DNA of 12,695 nucleotides from Christensenella sp. UBA7584 (GTDB taxonomy: Bacteria > Bacillota > Clostridia > Christensenellales > UBA1242): contig DLKQ01000013.1 of the NCBI GenBank assembly GCA_002477805.1, positions 82,375 through 95,069 on the forward strand. The letters are read 5' to 3'. A model generated the notes under the pieces. That model was given only the letters and a program-made list of their open reading frames with translations, searched no databases and was not told the DNA's origin. The first letter of the stretch is position 1; every line of letters begins with the position of its first letter. Below, one piece after another: positions 1-6,582 of this stretch. A program made the translations under genes and the position numbers.

Positions 1-10
1 GTATATTAAG

Positions 11-110
11 TGTAAAAAAAGTTTGGCTTGGGTGTGGATAAGTGGATTATTTTTGTGGATAAAATGTTTATAACTTGTGATTTTGTGTTGGTAACCTGTG
101 AATTAGTGTG
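11..110 (-). promoter_or_regulatory. DnaA-box cluster, left part of candidate oriC
   Basis: Two perfect DnaA boxes (TGTGGATAA on +, that is TTATCCACA on -) lie at 33-41 and 54-62. Weaker TGTG-headed sites in the same orientation follow at 76 and 97, with a poor one at 11. The steps are 22, 21, 22 and 21 bp, which is two helical turns, so DnaA monomers would sit on one face of the DNA. The box sequence and its role in binding DnaA are established; the assignment as oriC is inferred from the boxes, the flanking AT-rich DNA and the dnaA gene downstream. The cluster is at the window edge and may continue upstream. Confidence 0.8.
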
Positions 111-215
111 AAAAACTCCCTTTTTTGACAAATTCCTGCATAAAACATAGGTATTTTTAATCTGAAAAGTAAAAAGAAATATCAGTACTTTTTTATTAGT
201 AAAAGTTATTTTTTT

Positions 216-400
216 AACCCGCGTCTAGATAATATTTTAAATAGAAAATTATATTTTTATCGCGTAATAAAATTATAATTTAAGCTTAGATAATATTTTA
301 TTCGCGCGTTAATAATATATTTTAACAGAAAATTATATTTTGTCTATGTGATTATATTATATTTTAAATATAAATAATATTTTATCGCGCAATGAACTTG
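216..400. other. Candidate DNA unwinding element with repeated AT blocks
   Basis: This stretch is almost pure A/T apart from isolated CGCG islands. It is built from repeated blocks: TAGATAATATTTTA at 226-239 and 287-300, a related AATAATATTTTA near 373-384, and AGAAAATTATATTTT at 243-257 and 327-341. Each copy of the first block is associated with a CGCG island (220-223, 261-264, 303-308, 386-389). Lying next to perfect DnaA boxes, repeated AT-rich blocks are what a DNA unwinding element looks like. That role is inferred from position and composition only. Confidence 0.5.
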
Positions 401-689
401 TTTTTAGTATGAGTTATATTTGAGTTCATATTGTTTTTTTAGCCTAAATATCATTTATAAATGTTATTATATTTTTGAATATTTTTTTGTTTGTCTGGTT
501 TTCTTGGATATAATTTTTTTAAACTAATAGGTCATTTTGCATAACAGTTTAGATTTTATTTTTCGATAGTTTGTGTATGGCTTGCAAGTTTTTTATTTGC
601 TTTATTTGTGTGTTTGAAACAGAGTTATTCTTTTTTACTTTTATGTGTTCCTTTGGCTATAATTTCTACATTTTTTGTTGGTTGTGCAT
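401..689. other. T-rich non-coding spacer
   Basis: The + strand is strongly T-rich with G well above C. A 65-codon open frame at 571-768 has no ribosome binding site, begins with TTG, and its Phe/Cys/Leu-rich translation is what TTT and TGT runs give by chance. No RNA gene, promoter or clear repeat was found here. No ribosomal protein L34 gene (rpmH), the usual left neighbour of dnaA in Firmicutes, is visible on either strand. Confidence 0.6.
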
Positions 690-1257
690 GTTGATTTATA
701 TAACATTGTTGGTTAAATTCCCTGTTATTTTAACTGTTTATATGTGGCTTTTAGACTATGTTTCTTAAGTGCTTATATAGTTTTTTGGGTTATTATTTCC
801 CCTTTTTATGTGGCTTGGTTGGGGTGTGATTTCAATTTTTTTGTATGTTCACTAGAAGTATATTCAACACTTTTTTGTAATCTTTGAGCTTGTTTTATAT
901 AAGCTTTTAAGATATGTTTTTATAACTCTCTAAGTTAAAATTTCCGCGATTTTTATAATCTCTTGGAATGTTTTTTGTTGCTTTGTATTTTCTCTTTATG
1001 TTTATAATTTTAATCCTTTCTATATAACCTAACAGACCAATAATTTTCACTTTTTTTATATAACTTGCAAGGTTATTTTCTTCACTTTTTTAATATAATT
1101 TACAGGTTAAATTTACTATCTTTTTTATATAGTTTTTAAGATTATTTTTTGCCCGTTTTTATATAACTCTCTTGATAATAATATTCACTTTTCTATACTA
1201 CTTTTTAACTTAAAACTATCACATTTTATTATATAATTTTCCAGGATATTTTGGATG
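690..1257. repeat. Degenerate tandem array, unit about 35 bp
   Basis: A unit with a T-run, then TATATAAC, a variable part, AGGTTA, another T-rich part and TTCAC recurs with a steady period. The clearest seven units are 1017-1050, 1051-1085, 1086-1120, 1121-1155, 1156-1188, 1189-1222 and 1223-1257 (33-35 bp each). Less clear units precede them, with TATA cores near 697, 739, 774, 807, 844, 921 and 954. Units share core and end motifs but are individually diverged, so this is an old array. It has no coding potential and lies wholly in the origin region upstream of dnaA. Function is unknown; iteron-like protein binding or a strand-opening role is conceivable but not shown. Confidence 0.75.
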
Positions 1258-1283
1258 TATTATACTACTGATTTTCTGGTAAT

Positions 1284-1310
1284 TATTTTTACTCGCGCGG
1301 AAGTAAAATA
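1284..1310. repeat. Inverted repeat with CGCGCG centre
   Basis: Arms TATTTTTACT (1284-1293) and AGTAAAATA (1302-1310) are complementary apart from one unpaired base and enclose CGCGCGGA. It sits at the end of the 35-bp array, just before the + strand changes from T-rich to purine-rich. A similar but shorter arrangement surrounds the CGCG islands at 261 and 303. It may be a protein-binding site; there is no long T-run directly after it, so it is not a clear terminator. Confidence 0.6.
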
Positions 1311-1413
1311 TTTTTCTCTATAAATTATCTTTATATAGGTGAGACAGATATAAAAAGGGGAAAATTGAAAACAAAAAAGATGAAAAATTTTAGTAAAAAG
1401 TTGGCACTGGTGC

Positions 1414-1443
1414 TTGACTTGTTGGGGAGTAGTATGTTATCAT
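1414..1443 (+). promoter_or_regulatory. Predicted dnaA promoter (extended -10)
   Basis: The -35 TTGACT (1414-1419) and -10 TATCAT (1438-1443) each match the sigma-A consensus at five of six positions, with an 18-bp spacer. A TG one base before the -10 (TGT then TATCAT) makes it an extended -10. Transcription would start near 1450 and give a leader of about 265 nt that contains the 22-bp and 11-12-bp repeats. No perfect DnaA box overlaps it, so classic autoregulation by DnaA is not evident here. Confidence 0.6.
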
Positions 1444-1456
1444 AAATGCGTTGAAG

Positions 1457-1570
1457 GGCAATGACGGGGAATTAAAAAAGGGGCAATGACAGGGGATTAA
1501 AAAGGCAATGACAGGGGATTAAAAAGGTAATGACATGGGATTGAAAAGGTAATGACAGGATTGAAAAAAT
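1457..1570. repeat. 22-bp tandem repeat in dnaA leader
   Basis: Five consecutive units share GGCAATGACAGGGG followed by ATTAAAAA: 1457-1480, 1482-1503, 1504-1525, 1526-1547 and 1548-1570. The second and third units are identical. Later ones drift (GGTAATGACATGGG, then GGTAATGACAGG with two G lost), and a shortened relative follows at 1571-1590. Each unit is two halves of 11 bp. If the promoter at 1414-1443 is correct, the array is transcribed as part of the dnaA mRNA leader. Confidence 0.85.
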
Positions 1571-1590
1571 AGTGAAGGACGATTAAAAAA

Positions 1591-1695
1591 TGGCAATAAA
1601 AAGTAATCAAAAAAAGTTTTTGAAAAGGTGACAAAAAAGCCAATAAAAAGCGCATAAAAAAGCCGATAAAAAGGTGACTAAAAGGCTGATAAAAA
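1591..1695. repeat. Phased A-tract repeat, 11-12 bp
   Basis: The 22-bp array decays into units of 11-12 bp such as GCCAATAAAAA, GCGCATAAAAAA, GCCGATAAAAA and GGCTGATAAAAA. A-tracts start at 1598, 1609, 1623, 1633, 1645, 1656, 1668, 1680 and 1691, close to the helical repeat, so the DNA should be intrinsically curved. The array runs directly into the dnaA ribosome binding site, whose GGAGGG replaces the variable part of the next unit. Both DNA bending and a role in the mRNA leader are possible. Confidence 0.75.
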
Positions 1696-1701
1696 GGAGG
1701 G
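1694..1701 (+). promoter_or_regulatory. dnaA ribosome binding site with long spacing
   Basis: AAGGAGGG is a near-perfect Shine-Dalgarno match but ends 13 nt before the ATG at 1715, longer than the usual 5-9 nt. No other ATG, GTG or TTG in the dnaA frame exists between the upstream stop (TAA at 1679) and 1715, so the ATG is retained. The gap contains a CGCG island (1709-1712). Confidence 0.7.
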
Positions 1702-1714
1702 AATTTGGCGCGGT

Positions 1715-3094
1715 ATGCAGAATTTTTTGGACAGGCAGTGGGCAGAAGTAATGAGTGACTTAGAAGATACCGTTAGTGCTGTTGGGCTTGATTTGTGGAT
1801 AAAGAAGATTAGGCCACTCAATATTGAGGACGACAAGCTGGTTTTAGTTGCTCCAGACGAGATGACAAGAAACACAATAATTCGTGCATATAGTGCGCAG
1901 ATTATAGAGGGGTTATACAAGCATTTCAAACTTGAAAATTTTGATTTCATTTTGGAATTTGAAAAAGAGGATTACATAGCAAAACATAATTTGTTAAAAG
2001 CGGTAGATGGGGAAAACTTGCCAGAGGCGGTTACAAACGAAAAGCAGGCCGAAAACCCTTTTAACCCAAGGTACACATTTAGCAATTTCGTAATCGGAAC
2101 AACCAACCAGATTATTTACGCAGCGGCAAGGTCTGCTGCCGAAAACCCAGGGACAAGGTTTAACCCTCTTTTTATCTACGGTGGAGTTGGGCTTGGGAAA
2201 ACCCACCTTTTGCACGCAATTGGTAATCATATGTGGGAATGTTTTAAGGGTAAACTTAAAATTGTGTATGTTACCAGTGAAACTTTTACAAATGATTTTA
2301 TAGACACTTTAAGGACAGGTAGAGAAAAAGGTACTGTTGAGTTTAGAAAGAAATATCGCCTTGCTGATGTTCTTTTGGTTGATGATATTCAGTTTTTAGG
2401 CAATAAGAAAGCTGTTCAGGAAGAGTTTTTCCACACATTTAATGACCTATACAGTGCAGGTAAGCAAATTATAACTGCGAGTGACCGCCCACCGCGTGAA
2501 ATTGCCGAGTTAGAAGAACGTTTGCGTTCTCGCCTTGGAAGTGGTTTTGTTCAGGATATACAAAAGCCTGATTTTGAAACGCGTGCAATGATTATTAACA
2601 AAAAAATTGAGCTAGAGGGGTATCAGTTTGAGTCTGATGTGGTGCCACTTCTTGCTGAAAAACTTGAAAAATACAATATTCGTGAAATAGAAGGGGTGCT
2701 TAATAAGATAGACCTTTTTGCCAAGCTTCACGGGAAATTTGTAGTGGATTGCGATGTTGCAAATCAAGTCCTTGCTAATTCACACGAGCTAGAGCTTAGT
2801 GTTGGCAGGGTTATTTCGCAAGACAAGATTTTAGATGCGGTATGCACAAAATTTAACATAAGTCGCGATGATTTACTTGGTAAAAAACGCACAAAAGAGC
2901 TGGTCGAGCCAAGGCAGATTAGTATTTATTTGATGTGGAAAAAGCTAAATATTCCGCTTACTGCAATTAGCAAGGTGTTTAATCGCGACCACACAACAGC
3001 AATTCACGCAAGAGACAAAGTTATAGAGCAGATGAAAGAAGATGAGGAAATGAAAAAACTTATCGAAAGTTTAGAGGATATGGTTGCTTCGTAA
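1715..3094 (+). CDS. dnaA: Chromosomal replication initiator DnaA
   Basis: DnaA is the AAA+ ATPase that binds DnaA boxes and melts the origin. The 459 residues match normal family length. Domain I is about residues 1-85 (W9 and W28 in the usual places), followed by a short charged linker to about 115. The ATPase part has Walker A GGVGLGKT (156-163), Walker B LLVDDIQF (220-227), sensor I near ITASDRPP (253-260) and the box VII arginines in RLRSRLGSGF (269-278). Domain IV ends with the DNA-binding signature RDHTTAIHA (424-432). One oddity is FNRDHTT where E. coli and B. subtilis have FGGRDHTT, one residue fewer. The W9 environment supports the ATG at 1715. The gene is monocistronic by its terminator at 3122-3158. 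A perfect DnaA-box sequence lies inside it at 1794-1802. Confidence 0.98.
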   Translation: MQNFLDRQWAEVMSDLEDTVSAVGLDLWIKKIRPLNIEDDKLVLVAPDEMTRNTIIRAYSAQIIEGLYKHFKLENFDFILEFEKEDYIAKHNLLKAVDGENLPEAVTNEKQAENPFNPRYTFSNFVIGTTNQIIYAAARSAAENPGTRFNPLFIYGGVGLGKTHLLHAIGNHMWECFKGKLKIVYVTSETFTNDFIDTLRTGREKGTVEFRKKYRLADVLLVDDIQFLGNKKAVQEEFFHTFNDLYSAGKQIITASDRPPREIAELEERLRSRLGSGFVQDIQKPDFETRAMIINKKIELEGYQFESDVVPLLAEKLEKYNIREIEGVLNKIDLFAKLHGKFVVDCDVANQVLANSHELELSVGRVISQDKILDAVCTKFNISRDDLLGKKRTKELVEPRQISIYLMWKKLNIPLTAISKVFNRDHTTAIHARDKVIEQMKEDEEMKKLIESLEDMVAS

Positions 3095-3121
3095 TAATTT
3101 ATTAATTTACCAAAGTTTTTT

Positions 3122-3158
3122 GTAAAAAGGAGTGAGTTAGTAATGCTCCTTTTTTTAC
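3122..3158 (+). terminator. Intrinsic terminator after dnaA
   Basis: GTAAAAAGGAG (3122-3132) pairs with CTCCTTTTT (from 3146) around a 13-nt loop. The 3' arm runs into an uninterrupted T-run to 3156. It begins 27 nt after the dnaA stop codon and should end the dnaA transcript, leaving recF to its own promoter. Confidence 0.8.
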
Positions 3159-3209
3159 ATTATCTTAATGAGAGTAAATAACTTCGCAAAGGTCTGTAAT
3201 GGGAAAAAA

Positions 3210-3271
3210 GTGGCTATTTTGTGTGGTTATTTTGTGAGAGAGTGTAAGTGGTTATTTTGTGAAAAGGGTAA
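3210..3271. repeat. 25-bp tandem repeat downstream of dnaA
   Basis: GTGGTTATTTTGTG occurs at 3223-3236 and 3248-3261 as the start of two adjacent units of 25 and 24 bp, and as GTGGCTATTTTGTG at 3210-3223. An open frame of 68 codons (3168-3374) covers this area, but the repeat period is not a multiple of three, so copies are read in different frames, and the frame has no ribosome binding site. I therefore treat the area as non-coding. TGTGGTTAT (3222-3230, again at 3520-3528) is two mismatches from a DnaA box. Confidence 0.6.
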
Positions 3272-3387
3272 ATTGTGTAAAAAGTTTTTGCGAGTGAAAA
3301 AGCGCAAATTTGGTTTTATGTATAAAATGTCGAAATTTGTCTTGGAAGGTCTAAAAGTGGTTTTAAAATTTTAAAAAAGTACTAAAG

Positions 3388-3427
3388 AAAAGCAAATTTT
3401 TAGTTAAATTCTGGTTGCTTTTTTTTT
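3388..3427 (+). terminator. Second intrinsic terminator before recF
   Basis: AAAAGCAA (3388-3395) pairs with TTGCTTTT (3415-3422), and the 3' arm extends into nine consecutive T (3419-3427). The stem is mostly A/T, so it is weaker than the one after dnaA. Its 3' arm doubles as the -35 region of the predicted recF promoter. Confidence 0.6.
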
Positions 3428-3443
3428 GTTTTTTTGCTATACT
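3415..3443 (+). promoter_or_regulatory. Predicted recF-gyrB promoter (extended -10)
   Basis: TTGCTT (3415-3420), a 17-bp spacer and TATACT (3438-3443) preceded by TGC form an extended -10 promoter. Transcription would start near 3450 and give a leader of about 145 nt. As recF and gyrB overlap, this is the likely promoter of both. Confidence 0.6.
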
Positions 3444-3472
3444 TAGTCATACGACACACGTAGTGTACTGGT

Positions 3473-3567
3473 GGGCTGAATATGGTGAATACTTGATATT
3501 GTGGACTAAGTGGTGTGCTTGTGGTTATGTGTTAGGGCTAAGTATGGGGCTGTTTTTTTGGTGATAT
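3473..3567. repeat. Diverged repeat of about 31 bp in recF leader
   Basis: Three related blocks, GGGCTGAATATGGTG (3473-3487), GGACTAAGTGGTG (3503-3515) and GGGCTAAGTATGGGG (3535-3549), are spaced 30 and 32 bp apart. The parts between them are T/G-rich and only loosely alike. The leader is unusually rich in T and G with little C. No stable hairpin before the ribosome binding site was found. Confidence 0.45.
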
Positions 3568-3594
3568 GTATATGTTTTTTTGGGAGGAGTGATT

Positions 3595-4668
3595 GTGCAA
3601 ATTGAAAGTTTGAAAGTGCAAAATTTTAGAAATCTCGCCACCCAAGAAATTAAGTTTTCAGACGGGCTCAATGTTCTTTTTGGCAAAAATGCCCAAGGCA
3701 AGACAAACACACTTGAATCGGTTTATCTTCTCACTATTGGTCGCAGTCCACGAACTAGAAAAGATTCCGAAATGGTCGCCTTCAAAAAGTCTGAATTAAA
3801 AGCTAGTATTTCGTATAGTCATTTTGGGGTAAAACACAATTTGGAGTTAGGGCTAAGTGGTGGAGTAAAAACAGTTTTATTAGACGGAGAAAAGCTTGCA
3901 AAAATTTCGGACATTATTGGCAACTTTGGTAGCGTGTACTTTTCGCCAGAAGAACTCAGGCTTGTTCAAGGCAGTCCGTCACATCGTAGGCGATATATAG
4001 ACATAACTTGTTGCCAAATCTCTAAAAATTATTTAAAAACTCTAAAAAGATTTCAAAAAGTTTTGGAGCAACGAAATGCTCTTTTAAAACTAGACGGGGC
4101 TGAGTCTCAGATTGAAATTTGGAACAAACAACTTGCGGAGTTCGGTGAAAAGATTATAAAAGAAAGGACTGCCTTTTTTGAAAAGCTTGCACCAGTTGCG
4201 AGTGAGATTCACCTAAAACTTTCGGACGGAAAAGAAAAACTCAAAATAAAGTACGAGACCATTGTGTTTGATAATGACATTAAAGAGGTTTATCTTTCAG
4301 GGCTTGAAAAAAGTTATGAAAAGGACAAAGTTTTGGGGTATACAAATTTCGGGGCGCAAAATGATGATTTCTTGGTTTTGGTGTCGGGCGTGGATTTACG
4401 AAAAAACGGAAGTCAAGGTCAGCAGAGAACTGCTACACTTGCACTCAAACTTGCTGAGTTAGAACTTTTGAAAAAGGAATATGGAGATTATCCAGTACTT
4501 TTACTTGATGATGTTTTAAGCGAGTTAGACAGTCACCGTAGGAAACAACTTTTGGAGCATATAAAAGACATTCAGTGCTTAATTACTTGCACCGAGTTTG
4601 AAGAAGATTTACCGTGCGAAAAGTTTAGAGTTGAAAATGGAACAGTAAGAAAGGAAGATAAAAAATGA
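3595..4668 (+). CDS. recF: DNA replication and repair protein RecF
   Basis: RecF is an SMC-like ATPase that acts with RecO and RecR to load RecA on gapped DNA and helps stalled forks. From the GTG at 3595 it has 357 residues, normal for the family. The N-terminus MQIESLKVQNFRN fits the family start. Walker A is GKNAQGKT (30-37); the family motif FSPEELRLVQGSPSHRRR lies at 116-133; the ABC signature SQGQQRT is at 273-279; Walker B with D-loop is VLLLDDVLSELD (301-312). A TTG at 3580 would also be in frame but would translate the Shine-Dalgarno GGAGGAG (3583-3589), so GTG 7 nt after GGAGG is preferred. Its stop overlaps the gyrB start (ATGA). dnaN, its usual left neighbour, is missing. Confidence 0.96.
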   Translation: MQIESLKVQNFRNLATQEIKFSDGLNVLFGKNAQGKTNTLESVYLLTIGRSPRTRKDSEMVAFKKSELKASISYSHFGVKHNLELGLSGGVKTVLLDGEKLAKISDIIGNFGSVYFSPEELRLVQGSPSHRRRYIDITCCQISKNYLKTLKRFQKVLEQRNALLKLDGAESQIEIWNKQLAEFGEKIIKERTAFFEKLAPVASEIHLKLSDGKEKLKIKYETIVFDNDIKEVYLSGLEKSYEKDKVLGYTNFGAQNDDFLVLVSGVDLRKNGSQGQQRTATLALKLAELELLKKEYGDYPVLLLDDVLSELDSHRRKQLLEHIKDIQCLITCTEFEEDLPCEKFRVENGTVRKEDKK

Positions 4669-6572
4669 GCGAACAAAATACAAATTATGATGAAAGTGCG
4701 ATTCAAGTTCTAGAAGGACTTGACCCAGTTCGAAAAAGACCAGGTATGTACATTGGTTCGACAGACGAAAGGGGGCTTTTGCACCTGATTGTTGAAATTG
4801 TGGATAATAGTATTGATGAGGTTTTGGCTGGATATTGTAATGTGATAGAAGTTGTTTTGCAAAAAGACGGAAGCTGTTCTGTTACAGACAATGGGCGAGG
4901 AATACCTACAGGAATGCATAAAACAGAGCATAAAAGTGCTGTTGAAGTTGTTTTAACCAAGTTGCACGCAGGTGGAAAGTTTGGCGGAAGTGGATACAAA
5001 ATCAGTGGTGGACTCCACGGAGTTGGACTTAGTGTTGTAAATGCTCTTTCTACCAGACTTGAGGTTGAAGTTAAACAAAACGGAAACATTTATCATCAAG
5101 ATTATGAAAGAGGAAACCCAACAAACCCATTAACAATTGTTGGAACTACAAAAGAAACAGGGACAAAGGTAACATTTTTACCTGACCCAGAAATCTTTGA
5201 AACAGTTGATTTCAATTATGAAACACTAAAGACAAGGTTTAAGGAAATTGCGTTTTTAAACAAGGGGCTTACTATTTCACTAAAAGATGAAAGAGAAGGG
5301 CGAGAAAAGCAAGACACCTTTCACTTTGAAGGTGGAATTGTAGAGTTCGTGGACTTTTTAAACAGAGGGCGTGAAGTACTTTTTCCAAAACCAATCTATA
5401 TTTTCAAACAAAAAGAAGATTGGCAAGTAGAAATCTGCTTTCAGTACAATGATGGTTATAGCGAAGTAATACACGCATACGCAAACAATATTAACACCGA
5501 AGAGGGTGGAACTCACCTCACTGGATTCAAAAATGCACTTACAAAAATTATCAATGAATATGGCGTTAAAAACAAAATTTTAAAAGAAAGCGAAAAACTT
5601 TCGGGTGAAGATGTTCGTGAGGGAATTTGCGCAATAATTTCGGTAAAACTTACAAACCCTCAGTTTGAAGGTCAAACAAAGACTAAACTTGGCAACAGCG
5701 AAATGCGTGTTTATGTAGAAAAGGTTATGCAAGAAGAGTTTGGTGCATTTTTGGAAGAAAACCCAAGTGAAGCAAAAGAGTTGTGCCTAAAATGTGTTAC
5801 AGCACAGCGTGCGAGAGATGCTGCAAGGTCAGCAAGAGAGTTAACTAGGCGTAAAGGTGTACTTGAAAGTACAACACTCCCAGGCAAACTTGCGGATTGT
5901 ACTTCCAAAAACGCTCAGGAATGTGAGATTTTCCTTGTGGAGGGTGATAGTGCTGGCGGAACAGCAAAACAGGGCAGAAATCGAAAATTTCAGGCTATTT
6001 TACCCCTAAGAGGTAAGATATTAAATGTCGAAAAAGCAAGACTTAGTCGAATTTTAGAAAATCAAGAGATAAAAACAATGATTACTGCATTTGGTTGTGG
6101 TATTAGTGAAGAGTTTGATGAGAGCAAACTTAGGTACGACAAAATTATATGTATGACCGATGCTGATGTTGATGGAAGCCATATTCGAATTTTGATGCTA
6201 ACTTTCTTTTATCGTTTTATGAGACCGCTAATTGAACACGGACACGTTTACATCGCTCAACCACCACTTTACAAAGTTGTGCGCTCGGGCGTGACAAGGT
6301 ATTTCTATAACGACCAAGAACTAGAAAAATATCTAAATGAATTTGGTAGAAAAGGAATAGAAATGCAACGCTATAAAGGTCTTGGAGAAATGAATGCTGA
6401 ACAACTTTGGTCAACAACAATGGACCCAAGTACTCGAACACTTCTTCAGGTTACAATGCAAGACGCATTTGAAGCTGATGAAATCTTTACAATTTTAATG
6501 GGTGAACGCCCAGAACTCAGAAGAGAGTTTATTGAGAAAAATGCAACACTTGTTGAAGACTTAGATGTTTAA
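4665..6572 (+). CDS. gyrB: DNA gyrase subunit B
   Basis: GyrB supplies the ATPase of gyrase, the A2B2 topoisomerase II that introduces negative supercoils and relieves positive ones ahead of the fork. The 635 residues fit the Gram-positive form without the extra domain of enterobacterial GyrB. The GHKL ATPase shows EIVDNSIDE (44-52), TDNGRGIP (74-81) and the ATP lid GGLHGVGLSVVN (115-126). The TOPRIM domain has EGDSAGG (426-432) and the metal-binding TDADVDGSH (498-506). The tail has QRYKGLGEMN (568-577). The first residues of the PVRKRPGMYIG block are present near 21. It overlaps recF by 4 bp (ATGA), with AAGGA ten bases upstream, suggesting translational coupling. GyrB rather than ParE is inferred from the recF/gyrA context. 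A perfect DnaA-box sequence occurs at 4799-4807. Confidence 0.97.
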   Translation: MSEQNTNYDESAIQVLEGLDPVRKRPGMYIGSTDERGLLHLIVEIVDNSIDEVLAGYCNVIEVVLQKDGSCSVTDNGRGIPTGMHKTEHKSAVEVVLTKLHAGGKFGGSGYKISGGLHGVGLSVVNALSTRLEVEVKQNGNIYHQDYERGNPTNPLTIVGTTKETGTKVTFLPDPEIFETVDFNYETLKTRFKEIAFLNKGLTISLKDEREGREKQDTFHFEGGIVEFVDFLNRGREVLFPKPIYIFKQKEDWQVEICFQYNDGYSEVIHAYANNINTEEGGTHLTGFKNALTKIINEYGVKNKILKESEKLSGEDVREGICAIISVKLTNPQFEGQTKTKLGNSEMRVYVEKVMQEEFGAFLEENPSEAKELCLKCVTAQRARDAARSARELTRRKGVLESTTLPGKLADCTSKNAQECEIFLVEGDSAGGTAKQGRNRKFQAILPLRGKILNVEKARLSRILENQEIKTMITAFGCGISEEFDESKLRYDKIICMTDADVDGSHIRILMLTFFYRFMRPLIEHGHVYIAQPPLYKVVRSGVTRYFYNDQELEKYLNEFGRKGIEMQRYKGLGEMNAEQLWSTTMDPSTRTLLQVTMQDAFEADEIFTILMGERPELRREFIEKNATLVEDLDV

Positions 6573-6582
6573 TACAAAAACT

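Noticed and set aside
125..153. TTGACA at 125-130 as a promoter
   Set aside because: No acceptable -10 hexamer lies 16-18 bp downstream and no gene follows.
571..768. 65-codon hydrophobic open frame in the origin region
   Set aside because: It starts with TTG, has no ribosome binding site, and its Phe/Cys-rich translation follows from T/G-rich DNA. It also overlaps the 35-bp repeat zone.
690..1257. CRISPR array as an explanation of the 35-bp periodicity
   Set aside because: There are no constant repeats with unique spacers; the units are contiguous, diverged and T-rich.
1401..1417. Sigma-54-like TGGCAC then TTGA upstream of dnaA
   Set aside because: The spacing to a GC dinucleotide does not fit the -24/-12 rule; the overlapping extended -10 promoter explains the site better.
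1..1714. parS site (TGTTTCACGTGAAACA type)
   Set aside because: No match or near match was found in this region by eye.
3328..3335. Spo0A-box-like TGTCGAAA near the origin
   Set aside because: The same 7-mer also occurs inside gyrB (both orientations) and the U32 gene, so a single spacer copy is not evidence for Spo0A control.
3168..3374. 68-codon open frame between the two terminators after dnaA
   Set aside because: No ribosome binding site is present; the start lies only 10 nt after a terminator, and an internal 25-bp repeat is read in different frames, which a selected protein would not show.
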